Of a stretch of DNA of 64,000 nucleotides, positions 55,639-63,340 are shown one piece after another. The DNA comes from Muscardinus avellanarius. Its lineage: Eukaryota > Chordata > Mammalia > Rodentia > Gliridae. The notes beneath the pieces are model-generated. The model was not told the DNA's origin. It did no database searches and saw only the letters and a program-made list of their open reading frames with translations. The stretch covers positions 112,293,393 to 112,357,392 of the forward strand of contig OY726559.1 in the NCBI GenBank assembly GCA_963383645.1. The letters run 5' to 3'. How positions within the stretch are numbered: position 1 is the stretch's first letter; each line of letters starts with the position of its first letter. Position numbers and translations under genes: made by a program.

Positions 55639-57543
55639 GGCTGAGGGTGTAGCTTGGAAGTAGAATGCCCCTGGGTTCCATCCCCAGTACCCCCCCAAAA
55701 TGGCTCTTTAATCTCTTATGCAACTTCCATTTTTTGCATCCATGAAATAGGGATAAAATAGAGCTTATAATGTTGTTCTAAGCATTGGCACAGTGTCCAT
55801 TACATACAGGTGGCCATGGGGCCAGCATAAACAGATAATATTAATCTCTCATCATTCAAAACTCAATCTTCATAGACCATCTGTGTATGATTCCAGGTCT
55901 CTGGTTCCAGGCTTGGCTGCCCCCCTGTGGTTAAAACTCTCCAAGAGTGGTCATCATAGCTAATCTGTCAGCTGTGTTTTCTAGGGAACATCAGTGTCTC
56001 TGTATCTCACAGGAGCCCTGCAGACTTGGACCCCCAAGAACCCACGTACCACAACATACCAGGCTGGGTAGAACTGCAGCCAGTGTACGCCAATGGTGAG
56101 GACTAAAGGGGCTGGCTGCGCTGTGGGGTTGGTGCGGGAAAGGGCCGGGGCTGGACGGGAGAGGAGACCACACACAGGCCCGGAGGGCTCTGTCCCTTCA
56201 GAGGACAAAGCGGGAGGAGGGAATCGCTCAGACAAGAGGCGAGCACCTTAACCTCCTCTAAAATGTCAACTTCTTCATAATTTTACACATGTTCAAGTGT
56301 AGACCCTTATTAATCAAGACCGGCCTTCCTCCTCTCCTATCTTACCATCTAAACTTATGAATAAGATATGGTTAACCTGGACAACCATTGGTGGGAGGGG
56401 GGAAGGGAAAATGGGGGGGGGAGGGCACCAAATATAGTGTAAATATATACTATTTATGTTCAATTAAAAAATTGTTAAAAAAAACAAAAAAAATAAAAAA
56501 TAAATAAAATAAAATAAAATAAAAAATAAAAAATAAAATAAAATAAAATAAAATGTCAACTTCTTTCTAAGTAACCAGAGAAGGAGACGTGGTTTACTTG
56601 GAAGTACAGAAAACCAAAAAGAAAGACAAAGATTCAGGTAAGACCAGAGGAGGTCTTTCTTCTGTCTAAGCCTCCGCTTCAGCAGCCTGCTGCTTGGTGT
56701 CCANNNNNNNNNNNNNNNNNNNNNNNNNNNNNNNNNNNNNNNNNNNNNNNNNNNNNNNNNNNNNNNNNNNNNNNNNNNNNNNNNNNNNNNNNNNNNNNNN
56801 NNNNNNNNNNNNNNNNNNNNNNNNNNNNNNNNNNNNNNNNNNNNNNNNNNNNNNNNNNNNNNNNNNNNNNNNNNNNNNNNNNNNNNNNNNNNNNNNNNNN
56901 NNNCCCATGCCTGTATATACATTTACGCATCTTTATGATAACCCTATAAGCAGATGGCATGCCCATCCCTTCATGCACTGGGGCAAGAGAACTGGAATGA
57001 CGTATCCCAGGCCGACCCAGGCTCAGTGTGAGGAGGTCTGCCCTTGGGGCCTGTTCTCCCGAGCAAGTTTCAGCCATGCCAACACCTAACGTGAATCTGA
57101 GGTCAAGGACTTACAAGATAAGAGGCAAATCTCCATCTTTAGAGAGCTCCCAGCCAGCTCACGGTGGGGAACAAAGTTGAGGTGCCGGGCACTGGCGGTG
57201 CTGGACCGGAGAGTCAGGGGGCACAGAGGGCTGGCAGCTCAGGGGCACAGGGAGAGCGCTGAGCGCCCCCCCCGCTAAACACGCCCCTTGTCTCCACAGC
57301 AGCAGCCTCTGCACCCAGCCTCGTGGAGAGCAAGGTGAGTCTACTGACCCGGTGGCCTCTGCTCGGGCCCGCCAGCCTGGGCCTCATCTGAACCCTCTCT
57401 CCTCCTAGGACTCCTATGTCATCTACGCCCAGGTGAAGAAGACAGCGCCCAGCCTCCAGGCCCCAGCACCCATGCCCCCTGCGCTCCTCACTGCATCCCA
57501 ACGCTCCCCAAGAGGGAGCAGAAACTTCAATGACGAGCTCTGA
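28632..57543 (+). CDS. FCRL5: FCRL5, Fc receptor-like protein 5, complete
   Basis: Seen: sixteen coding exons at 28632(28686)-28716, 32188-32208, 33838-34083, 38452-38706, 38908-39189, 41876-42157, 43843-44121, 47249-47527, 48968-49246, 51755-52033, 52638-52754, 54693-54720, 56013-56095, 56572-56637, 57300-57334 and 57409-57543. All are GT-AG with matching phases and no internal stop. From ATG 28686 the protein is 898 residues, from ATG 28632 916; human is 977. Order: signal peptide, eight Ig domains, transmembrane helix, tail with EPTYHNI, QPVYANV, and ITIMs VVYLEV and VIYAQV. Role (known): B-cell receptor for IgG that inhibits BCR signalling through SHP-1. The tail and signal peptide match human FCRL5 closely. 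Oddities: one domain fewer than human, yet a mouse-type fourth domain is present; an L1-derived unit sits just before the domain 2 exon; a retroposon sits just before a tail exon. Confidence 0.95.
28991..29180 (+). repeat. Local duplication flanking FCRL5 exon 1, copy 2
   Basis: Partner of 28257-28435. It has a small internal duplication (actggcagat before actggcagagg) and a few substitutions, and it starts part-way through the SINE. Confidence 0.75.
30294..30464 (+). repeat. Local duplication flanking FCRL5 exon 2, copy 1
   Basis: Matches 32431-32603, including agctttccggaagct, tacaaacatccctggccttt and ggaccccacctag. Both copies start at a SINE-tail-like ccccagtgcc. Confidence 0.75.
32188..32208 (+). 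CDS. FCRL5: FCRL5 exon 2: 21-bp signal peptide exon
   Basis: The 21-bp microexon typical of Fc receptor and FCRL genes, between cttgcag and gtgag, phase 1-1. It encodes APVSEQS, against human APVSGQF, and carries the expected signal-peptidase region. Confidence 0.88.
32209..33837. repeat. FCRL5 intron 2
   Basis: + SINE 32258-32442; + SINE 32833-33035 with extra monomer 33050-33105; + SINE 33135-33335; (GT)n 33391-33423; - SINE 33424-33620. 33621-33837 resembles the intron before FCRL4 domain 1. Confidence 0.7.
32431..32603 (+). repeat. Local duplication flanking FCRL5 exon 2, copy 2
   Basis: Partner of 30294-30464; here the complete SINE (32258-32442) that supplies the tail is still present upstream. 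The microexon 32188-32208 lies between the copies. Confidence 0.75.
33838..34083 (+). CDS. FCRL5: FCRL5 exon: Ig domain 1
   Basis: 246 bp, phase 1-1. Starts ATAPKSVITLHPPWTTVFYT; cysteines lie in VRLTCNG and GDYRCQA. Donor AGAG|GTGAGA is the same as in the FCRL4 domain 1 exon, its closest paralogue in the window. Confidence 0.94.
34084..35622. repeat. FCRL5 intron (D1-D2), part before the L1 unit
   Basis: + SINE 34274-34475 with extra monomer 34488-34540; + SINE 34678-34866; (AC)n 34867-34908; - SINE 34968-35162; + type 2 SINE 35367-35550 with extra monomer 35555-35600. Confidence 0.7.
36417..37334 (+). CDS. L1 ORF1 protein, intact
   Basis: A 305-residue open frame starting MGKRNNTGAINAHN. 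Residues about 30-112 form a heptad-rich coiled coil (IRKITVEIIEVLRKEL and onwards), 115-205 the RRM-like domain (NLRIIGREEG, then RHIIVKM), 206-275 the C-terminal domain (ITPDFPNQVMRARRAW, NFQPKISYPAKLS). This is the RNA-binding trimer chaperone of L1 particles. No stop or frameshift is present, unusual for an old copy. An upstream in-frame extension exists but lacks an ATG. It acts only in retrotransposition, not in FCRL5. Confidence 0.9.
   Translation: MGKRNNTGAINAHNPTTSEPDKTENQRFLEDQIRKITVEIIEVLRKELRESQKEIKDAINEVKVSIQSTNNRLEHMENRISLLEDEQSKNERIVSNLEKNIRQQESDIEEIWAHFKRANLRIIGREEGKESETKGINNLFKEVIAENFPNIEQEVDTKVQETYRTSFRQDQRRGSPRHIIVKMTNVEAKQRILKATKTKGQVTFRGKPIRITPDFPNQVMRARRAWSNIFQTLKENNFQPKISYPAKLSIKLDGKIRSFHDKQKLKEFMSSKPALEKILKEINYKEEIGNTHQNQRNKSFHPTDN
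37430..38060 (-). pseudogene. L1 ORF2 fragment, antisense
   Basis: On + it reads like the complement of L1 ORF2: cccattct near 37485, ttgcctgtgcc at 37571, ttgagttaatatttgtatat at 37698, gggtccaattttattctttt at 37729, and ctttgttctttttcaagatc at 37976. Many lesions make it non-coding. It lies inside the target-site duplication of the surrounding unit. Confidence 0.75.
38452..38706 (+). CDS. FCRL5: FCRL5 exon: Ig domain 2
   Basis: 255 bp, phase 1-1. Starts AQLILQAPLYVYEGDHIVLK; cysteines lie in VLKCQP and RYHCTG, followed by an extra CC in KKVCCNISSN that matches human ESCCPVSSN. NAS and NIS are potential glycosylation sites. The acceptor lies 38 bp after the target-site duplication of the L1-derived unit. 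Confidence 0.94.
38908..39189 (+). CDS. FCRL5: FCRL5 exon: Ig domain 3
   Basis: 282 bp, phase 1-1, only 201 bp after domain 2. Starts ELFPPPVLTASPSWPRVGSP; cysteines lie in LTCKTQ and YYSCTA, with an extra pair in LQFCFF and RSDCSS. I recall the same extra pair in mouse Fcrl5 (LQFCFF, GSGCSR), which suggests a second disulfide. Confidence 0.93.
39190..41875. repeat. FCRL5 intron (D3-D4)
   Basis: + SINEs 39363-39495, 39498-39705, 39878-40068, 40128-40310, 40780-40970, 41410-41573; - SINEs 40320-40532, 40545-40755; an antisense L1 tail 39724-39790; (AC)n 41574-41620. 40990-41400 is single-copy-looking. Confidence 0.7.
41876..42157 (+). CDS. FCRL5: FCRL5 exon: Ig domain 4, mouse-type
   Basis: 282 bp, phase 1-1, acceptor tatttag and donor gtatga. 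Starts DISVNIQLRTVPAPES; cysteines lie in LLCSVDG and YRCEAS. The stretch GVPGPIKFSWYKEKG followed later by AEFKIS resembles domain 4 of mouse Fcrl5 (GVPGPLKFSWYK, AEFKIS) as I recall it. I know of no such domain in human FCRL5. Phase and neighbours show that it fits the reading frame. Confidence 0.9.
42158..43842. repeat. FCRL5 intron (D4-D5)
   Basis: + SINE half 42200-42280, + SINE 42293-42490 and + SINE 43535-43737 with a short (CA)n. 42500-43530 is single-copy-looking and G-rich in its second half; no exon was found there. Confidence 0.7.
43843..44121 (+). CDS. FCRL5: FCRL5 exon: Ig domain 5
   Basis: 279 bp, phase 1-1. Starts APASWPVLSLSTEGDRALEG; cysteines lie in LYCEVQRG and YYCTAYNGFG. 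It is the first of four domains of the PVL/GSPPILYxF type and is closest to the central human repeats (CEVQRGSP). Confidence 0.93.
44122..47248. repeat. FCRL5 intron (D5-D6)
   Basis: + SINEs 44198-44380, 44672-44868 followed by (GGAA)n 44869-44960, and 46434-46635; - SINEs 45285-45415, 45768-45972, 45973-46105, 46135-46354, 46990-47190. ERV-related DNA 44570-45760 is listed separately. 46640-46985 shows nothing recognisable. Confidence 0.7.
44570..45760 (-). mobile_element. Endogenous retrovirus fragment with LTR and lysine-tRNA primer site, copy B
   Basis: Reading the - strand: an LTR part (about 45750 down to 45462) with AATAAA at 45632-45627 and an end CCATTACA, four bases, then TGGCGCCCAACGGTGGGGC (45457-45439), one base off the lysine-tRNA primer-binding site. 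Leader-like DNA shared with copy A follows, interrupted by SINEs. No retroviral reading frame is intact. The U3 start is not resolved. Confidence 0.65.
47249..47527 (+). CDS. FCRL5: FCRL5 exon: Ig domain 6
   Basis: 279 bp, phase 1-1. Starts VPVSRPVLMLRTPRAQAVVG; cysteines lie in LHCEAPRG and YLCEADNG. DNA is nearly identical to domain 7 over the first half, which points to recent duplication or conversion. Confidence 0.94.
47528..48967. repeat. FCRL5 intron (D6-D7)
   Basis: + partial SINE 47800-47880 leading into (GAG)n 47875-47958, + SINE 47966-48165, - SINEs 48280-48490 and 48498-48712 (type 2). 48720-48960 is single-copy-looking. Confidence 0.7.
48968..49246 (+). CDS. FCRL5: FCRL5 exon: Ig domain 7
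   Basis: 279 bp, phase 1-1. Starts VPVSCPVLTLRTPRAQAVVG, with a cysteine (codon 48979-48981) where the sister domains have arginine; the usual pair lies in LHCETPTG and YSCDADNG. NIS is a potential glycosylation site. Confidence 0.94.
49247..51754. repeat. FCRL5 intron (D7-D8)
   Basis: + SINE 49552-49755; - SINEs 50250-50452 (type 2), 50464-50640, 50685-50882 with (GT)n 50651-50684, 50967-51167, right monomer 51280-51340, and left half 51585-51720 ending 34 bp before the domain 8 exon. 49760-50240 is single-copy-looking. Confidence 0.7.
51755..52033 (+). CDS. FCRL5: FCRL5 exon: Ig domain 8 (membrane-proximal)
   Basis: 279 bp, phase 1-1. Starts VPASRPILTFRASRTHAVVG; cysteines lie in LHCESPSG and YSCEADNG. 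NSS, NLS, NYS and NIS are potential glycosylation sites. It matches the last human domain (LGAQRSxxVTL). Confidence 0.94.
52034..54692. repeat. FCRL5 introns around the TM exon
   Basis: + SINE 52085-52285 before the TM exon. After it: - SINE 53200-53400 (type 2), + SINEs 53432-53620, 53655-53775, 53780-53985, 54004-54210, extra monomer 54230-54275, then (GGGA), (GA)n 54300-54348 and (GGA)n to 54466. 52760-53195 and 54480-54690 are single-copy-looking. Confidence 0.7.
52638..52754 (+). CDS. FCRL5: FCRL5 exon: transmembrane segment
   Basis: 117 bp, phase 1-1. Encodes GLTEHRRDPVATGLTGGLLG, then SAGLAAGLLLFYCWLPRKAG: a short stalk, a roughly 23-residue hydrophobic helix and a basic stop-transfer. 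It matches human AGLAAGALLLYCWLSRKAG. Confidence 0.94.
54693..54720 (+). CDS. FCRL5: FCRL5 exon: juxtamembrane tail, 28 bp
   Basis: Phase 1 to 2, between ctttgcag and gtaaga. Encodes GGKAASDPS, matching human GRKPASDPA. Same size and phase as the FCRL4 exon at 11064-11091. Confidence 0.9.
54721..56012. repeat. FCRL5 tail intron
   Basis: 54721-55260 and 55700-56012 are single-copy-looking. + SINE 55265-55405, + type 2 SINE 55407-55589, (TAAA)n 55590-55638, extra monomer 55640-55690. Confidence 0.7.
56013..56095 (+). CDS. FCRL5: FCRL5 exon: tail tyrosines YHNI and YANV
   Basis: 83 bp, phase 2 to 1. Encodes RSPADLDPQEPTYHNIPGW then VELQPVYAN. The two tyrosines match human EPTYHNV and QPVYTNA. 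Proline at -2 keeps both outside the strict ITIM consensus; YANV completes across the next junction. Confidence 0.93.
56276..56548 (+). mobile_element. 5'-truncated retroposon (probable L1 3' end) beside an FCRL5 acceptor
   Basis: The direct repeat taaaatgtcaacttctt lies at 56259-56275 and 56549-56565. Between them are about 270 bp with a G-rich tract (56391-56425) and an A-rich tail of AAATAAA units. The features fit an L1-type insertion; the family assignment is less sure. Confidence 0.75.
56572..56637 (+). CDS. FCRL5: FCRL5 exon: ITIM VVYLEV
   Basis: 66 bp, phase 1-1. Encodes TREGDVVYLEVQKTKKKDKD; VVYLEV corresponds to human VVYSEV. The acceptor ttctttctaag lies 6 nt after the 3' copy of a 17-bp target-site duplication from a retroposon insertion. 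Confidence 0.92.
56704..56903. other. Assembly gap of 200 N
   Basis: Exactly 200 N in the intron between the VVYLEV exon and the 35-bp exon. The flanking exons join in phase, so no coding exon need be hidden here. Confidence 0.99.
57300..57334 (+). CDS. FCRL5: FCRL5 exon: tail linker, 35 bp
   Basis: Phase 1 to 0, acceptor tctccacag and donor gtgagt. Encodes AAASAPSLVESK. The repeated cagcag at the acceptor (NAGNAG) allows a one-residue splice variant. Confidence 0.85.
57409..57543 (+). CDS. FCRL5: FCRL5 last coding exon: ITIM VIYAQV and stop
   Basis: 135 bp ending in TGA at 57541-57543. Starts DSYVIYAQVKKTAPSLQAPA; VIYAQV is the second ITIM (human IIYSEV). The C terminus RSPRGSRNFNDEL differs from human and is slightly longer. 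Confidence 0.93.
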   Translation, partial: DSYVIYAQVKKTAPSLQAPAPMPPALLTASQRSPRGSRNFNDEL

Positions 57544-60500
57544 TCAGCCTTGGCGCCAGGGACGCGTGCTCTCTCTCTCTCTCTGACCAGAGCACAGGGC
57601 CCGCTGGATGCCCACAACTTCCTAGGCTGCAGCCTGCCCCCTGCTGTATTTACTGGCTCCGCTCCTGGGCCACCATGTCTCTTGGCTGCTTCGTGGGCTT
57701 TAGCGCCAGTGGCCCCCACGGCCTGGTCCTCAACTCCAGCTCGGAGGCTGCGCTCGGCAGGTGCATTTCTCAGTAGCCATCAGTCTGCTGAGCGCTCTGC
57801 CCGACGGGAAGCACACACACACCAGGGACGAGGGACTTCTCGCGGACCTTCTCTACAGTGGCACCGCGTCCTACCTGTGTGCGACTTGAAGGCCAGCACC
57901 CGACCCAGGGTAGCTTTTCTCTGGTCCAGGTGCCAACATCTGCCTGCCCAAGCAAGCGCGCTTCACACCCAGGCTGCAGGCCTTGCCAGCCTTCCAGAAG
58001 AACACCGCGGGTCAGACCAGGCCTGCTAGAAACGCAGATAGGCGTGTGTGTTGTCGCCAGCTGACTGAGGAAGAAACCACGGGTAACCAGCCCGGCACCC
58101 GATCCGGCCTCGCTGAGAAACTCAGAAGGAACCCCTTACCCCTGGGTAAGAAACGGAAAAAAGGAATTGGGGTGAGGAGAGCTGGGCTCAGCAAGAAGGG
58201 GGTGGGGATTCTCAAACCGTACAGTGCTTAGGGGTCTCCCGAGCTGCTCGCAGAAGCACAGAGTCTGAGACCAAGGGACTGGGTGGAGCCTGAGATCCTG
58301 CTTTTCTGTTTCTTTTTCTTTTTCCTTTTTGTGATACTGGGGGTTGAACCCAGGGGGATTCTACCTCTGAGTTACCCTCCCAGACCTAGGTTTTTGTTTT
58401 TGTTTTTTGTTTTGTTTTGTTTTCAGTACTGGGGAGGGACCCAGAGGCTTTCTACCTCTGAGCTACATTCCCAGCCCTATCGCCCTATTTTTTATTCTTT
58501 ATTTGGAAACAGGATTTTACTAATTACAGAGGGCCTCAATAAGTAGCTGAAGCTGGCTGTGAACCTGTGATCCTCCTGTCTCAGCCTCCTAAGTACTGGG
58601 ATTACAAGCGTGTAACACAACGACTGGCTCACTAGTTTTGTTGTTGTTGTTTGGTTGGTTGGGTTTGTTTTTTTTTTTTTTACTTTGAAACAGGATCTGG
58701 CTAAGTTGATGGGGGTCTTGCTAAGTTGCAGAGGCTGGCTGTGAACCTGCGTCCTCCTATCTCAGCCTCCCAAGTACAGGGGTTATAGGTGTGTGTACCA
58801 CTATGCCTGGCTAAAAGAATAATTTACTTCCTTTTTTGCACTTTTGGGGATTGAGCCCAGGGCTTCTGCCTTTATAGCAAGGTGCCGGGTGCCGCTGGCC
58901 CAGCAACCCCACTGAGAGCCCTGGCCTGTAGGTCTGGCTGCCTCTGTGTGACTCCTTTCTTACGGGTCACTTTGTTCCCTGGGTCATCTGTCACCCAAAG
59001 CACACCGGCTTCTTGGGCCGAAAGAATGTCTCTGCAGCATCGTGGGTCTCACCGGCCACCCAGGGGAGGGCGGGAACGTGGCTGCTACCATCTGTGTCTC
59101 TTCACCTCCTGCCTCCCCCTTGAAGAGTGAGCGGTCGCTCTGTGAACAAAAGCGCTCTCTCCACTCAGAGTGGTCCCCGCCCCCATCTCTGAGCATAGAC
59201 ACACTTTCCCCTGGACATCTCTCATCCCCTATAGGTTGTACCAGAGGATCAGTGCTAAGCCCCGTCATCTGGAAATAAAGCCTAAGACATTCAAGTTTCT
59301 CCTGTTGCTGCGCCCTCTGGACCCTGTACCTGTTCACCAATGTGCCTCCCCATCCCCCAGCCCAGGCTTGCTGCCTGGAAGATTTCTCCCTGTTGTCTCC
59401 ATCTGCAGAAATCCTGCTCGATCCTGGAGCCCCAACTCAATGTCAGCCCCACCAGAATTCAGCAGTCTCTCCTTTGGGCTCCTGGGGCACTTTTAGCACA
59501 GAGATTTGGAATTACCAATGTTAATGTTGGACGGGAACTTTGAGTTTATTAGGGCAATACTAATAATGGAACCCAGGGGCATTTGACCTCCAAGCTACAC
59601 CCCCAGCCCTATTTTTTATTCTTTATTTTGAAACAGGGTCTCGCTGAGTTGCAGAGGGCCTCACTAAGTAGCTGAGGCTGTCCGTGAACTGCGATCCTCC
59701 GGTCTCGGCCTCCCGAATGCTGGGATGACAAGCGTGCGCCACCACGCCCAGCAGGCCAATACTAATTTTGTACCTGGAAAGTGAGAGCCAGAGAGCAGAA
59801 GGAACTAGATGAGGGTCTCACAGCGGGTGGCACGAAGCCCTGACTCTAGGAAACCCAGGGCCCCGTACCACCAAGACTGTGTTCTCCCCTCCACATGGTT
59901 CCTCCGTTGTGGATACATTGACACTCTCTGCTTCCCCAACAAGGGACGAGAGACCATTAAAAACAAAGCCCAATCCAGCTAAGATGCACACAGAGCCCGG
60001 CATGGTGGCCGGCACTTAGCTGGCTTTCAATTAGTGGCCGTCAAATTGAATGTCCGGTAAGTCCCTTAATCATTTTCATGAGTTCATCCATATCTTAACT
60101 CTTAACCCAGGGGAATTCAACATATATGTCCTCAGATCTCAGAGTTTTAGGGCTCAGTAAGATGATCTCTACCAGAGCCAGCTATCAGTCCAAAGTGAAT
60201 GTCCTGTCTTGTCCCAAACCTGCCTGACCTGTAGTATCCAAAACATGAGAGAAAACTCGACCAGGTGTCCCCACAAAACTTGATCTCCTTCTTATATTCT
60301 TTTCACAACCCTTATCTTTCTTTCCTTTCAACTTCTTCTTCCTCCTCCTCTTCCTCCTCCTCCTCCTTCTTTTTCTTCTCCTCCTCCTCATCTTCTCCTC
60401 CTCCTCCTCTATTTTTCTACCTCCTCCTCCTCCTCCTTCTTCTTCCTCCTCTTCCTTCTCCTCCTCCTTTTCTTCCTTCTTCTTCTTCTTCCTCCTCCTC

Positions 60501-61100
60501 CTCCAGGAGATTGAACCTACCTCTGAGCTACACCTTCCCAGCTGAAAGCTACTGCACTCCCCCCAGTCACTCCAGCCTGGAAAGGCATGACCATCTCTGA
60601 GTCTCGACATTGAATTGGTTACGTGGTCCAATCCAGTCTGTTTTTATCCTAAATACCTCTCAGTGGCATCCTCTTTGAGTGTCCTGTACCTCTGCCTTGG
60701 TGCAGCGTCTTGCCACTGACCACCAGGACTACTGGCAGTAGCCAGTAAAGTGTCCCTACCTCTACCGTCTCTCTTCCCACTCATTCCCAGCAGGGGCACT
60801 AGTATGGACTTTCTCAAACCCAGCCTCCTGGTTCCTCTGCTGGAAATTCTTCATGTTGCAGAGAGCCCAGACTTCAATGTAGGGCCCAGCACTCTTCACA
60901 GTTCAGCTCTAACCTAAATGTCCCGCTCATCCCCCACCTGGCCCATCCCACGAGAACAGCTACCGCAAGCTCCTGCCCCTAGCACTTCTGTATTTTCTGC
61001 ACACGCCACCCCTTTACAAGTGGCCCAGACTCTGCGCATACTTCATCTGTGCCCACTAACTGTCCCCTCATGGTCCTATCTGTCAACCTCACTTGCCCTC
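57544..61100. repeat. FCRL5 3' flank: UTR, SINEs, pyrimidine tract
   Basis: 57544-58300 and 58890-59560 are single-copy-looking and may be 3' UTR. - SINE parts 58330-58390, 58420-58630, 58680-58812; an ID remnant near 58838-58885; - SINE 59565-59755; (TCC)/(TTC) tract 60335-60505, ending in a right-monomer fragment. 60610-61100 resembles ancient mammal-wide repeat DNA; no gene seen. Confidence 0.6.
59274..59279 (+). promoter_or_regulatory. Candidate FCRL5 polyadenylation signal
   Basis: AATAAA about 1.7 kb after the stop, followed within 35 nt by a T/G-rich stretch (gtttctcctgttgctg). If used, the 3' UTR would include the reversed SINEs at 58330-58812. Use is an inference. Confidence 0.4.
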
Positions 61101-61135
61101 CATGACCCAATTTTGATATCACTGATGGTTAAAGG

Positions 61136-61610
61136 GTGTCAAGCTGGAGTAAGGGCCAGCCCTCCCTGACTTCTAGCTGAAGACTGATACCAAAGAGGGA
61201 TTGAAGAAGAACCAATCAGGGCCCAGATCAAAGGGATTGAAAATGGACCAATTAGAGCCCAGATCTAAGGACCAATCAGAGAATTTGTCATGCTATATAA
61301 GCTGGCCTCCTGTGAGCAGAGAAGTAGAGACCAGCAAGAGAGCTGAGGAGCAGAAGCTATAAGCAAAGAGAAAGGTGGTGGCGGCAGCCCCAAATCAAAA
61401 GAAAAGTGGTTGCAGAGAACCAGCAACACCAACTCGACCGTTTCTCCACAGCAGTCAAGGCTCAGTGTGAGTAACCCTTCCAAAACCCCTCTCCTGTGCA
61501 GGAGTTCTACCTTCCCCTGTCTCCTTCTATTAAATTCTGTACCATAGTTCCTGTATCTTCTAGATTAATTCTTTCAGCTCTTGGAGACAAGGGTCAAGGC
61601 AAACTAGAGG
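61136..61610 (+). mobile_element. LTR-like promoter unit 1
   Basis: Three CCAAT boxes at 61212, 61248 and 61272, then tgctatataa at 61291, then ATTAAA at 61529. This layout fits an LTR U3-R-U5. The family is not recognised. Unit 2 shares the spacing. Confidence 0.55.
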
Positions 61611-61842
61611 AACGGGGATGAGACTCCCTGACCCTGGCCCAACCCATGGCAGTCCCCATCTCACTCATTGCTGATGGGAGCCTTGATTTTCCCTCTGGGC
61701 TTTCATAACTTTTGCATTTGTTTCTTGTAATCTTGACAAAAGTGTGTGTACCTGTGTCCACGCACACATATGTCTGCTCCTGTCCCACAAACCTAAAGCC
61801 CGTCCAGAGTTGAGCATTACCACTAGTCCTCACTTGTATCTG

Positions 61843-62180
61843 TGTTAGTTAGCTCTCTGCTGCCATGACCAAAATACCTGACAAGCACAAGTTAGAGGGA
61901 GAGAAATTCATTTGTGCTCATGGTTTCAGAGGATTCAGTCCAGGGTCAGCTGGTTTCACTGCTCTGGGCCTGAGATTAGGCAGAGGAAAACTACTCAGCC
62001 ATGAAGCAAATAAAACAAGGAAGAGCTCACTCCCAGAAGCCTCCTTACTCCAGCTAAGTTCGGTCTCCAAGCCCCAAGGGATTAGTCCACTGAGGTGGTC
62101 AGACCAATCACCTTCCAGCTCCCCTCCTCTGGACACTTACACATGAGACTTTGGAGGTCATGCCAGATCCAACCATAACA
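61843..62180 (-). mobile_element. MaLR-type solo LTR
   Basis: On - it starts TGTTATGGTTGGATCTGGCA and ends AGCTAACTAACA, with the AAAGTCTCATGTGTAAG and CAGGTATTTTGGTCATGG motifs common to rodent MaLR LTRs. No matching flanking duplication was found, consistent with age. Confidence 0.65.
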
Positions 62181-62659
62181 GCAGCCTTCCTCCGTTCTCA
62201 TGTCATCCCAACCCACAGTCCAGGGCTTGGTAAATCCAATGCTCAGCTCCAAAGGAGGGAGCATATTGAAGTAGGACTTTTCCTGTTCTCTCAGAAGGAC
62301 ACCTAGAGTCTATCTGAAGTCTAACAGCTAACACATCTAACTCCTAGAAGTCTAACTCCTAGACACATCGCATGGGACTAAGAAGTAGCCACACCAACTT
62401 CAGCACTTCCAGCCACTCCTGCATCCCCTATCAGCTGAGGTCTAGAGTTCATAAAGCGGGATGGAGGAGGAGATGGGGATCCAGCGAGGGTGCTGGGCGC
62501 TGTACCTCCCCTCCTGACCCAGCCAGGGCAAAACAGAATCCCAGGCAGCTGCTTAGAGAATTGAAGATAGTCCTTTGCTGCTGATCTCAGGGACCCATGG
62601 GCCCCTCTTAGAGTGGCCCTTTTAAAGGGAAGCAAACAAGGGGAAGGGCTGAGCTGGCA

Positions 62660-63340
62660 GCTTTCCCAGACTTCTAGATCAGGATTAATTAGGGATTCCA
62701 AAGAGGGATTGAAAACAGTGCACTCAGGACACAGATCCAATGACCAGTCAGGGCACAGAGCTAATAACCAATAAGGGCCAAGATCCAAGGACCAATCAGA
62801 GGCATTGCCTTGCTATATAAGCAATCTCCTGCAAGCAGTACAGCAGAAAACTCCAAAAAGAGAATCAGAGCAGCAATGGGGAAGAGTGGTACTTGCAGCT
62901 GCAGAGCAGGAACAGCAAGAGGAGTATTGAGGGAGACCTCCTCCCTGTCTCAGCCCCAGAGCCCAGCCCACTGAAAGAGCATTTAGGAGATTGAAACACA
63001 CATGCCCAGAAGTTGAGAGATATGCAGCAGATATATCTCTCACCACTCCCATCTTTCCCCATAGAGGGAGCCCCATTAGCACCATACTCCTGGTCCAGTT
63101 CTGCAGAGAGAAGAAACAGCCCTTGCCTTCCCTGGAGGACCAAGAAGCCACGTGTGGGCGTACCTAGACCAGCCACTCCGTCTGCCCTTCTTGTGGCCAA
63201 GGGCAGCCCACAGGAGCTCATCATCTCCTCTGTCCTAAGTTTTGAAGACCCTGCCTCTATAATAGGTGCTCAGAGTAGCCTCAGAGACATAATCTCAACC
63301 TCATTGTCTGCCACGCAATGCCTCAAAACTTGAGAAACAG
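62660..63340 (+). mobile_element. LTR-like promoter unit 2
   Basis: CCAAT boxes at 62738, 62768 and 62792, TATA-like tgctatataa at 62811, preceded by ccaaagagggattgaaa as in unit 1. The downstream part differs from unit 1; the end is uncertain. Confidence 0.5.

Noticed and set aside
56704..56903. A missing FCRL5 tail exon inside the gap
   Set aside because: The exons on both sides join in phase 1 and match the human tail order, so no extra exon is required.
57214..57719. - strand open frames over the last FCRL5 exons
   Set aside because: They are GC-rich shadows of the coding strand and have no recognisable product.
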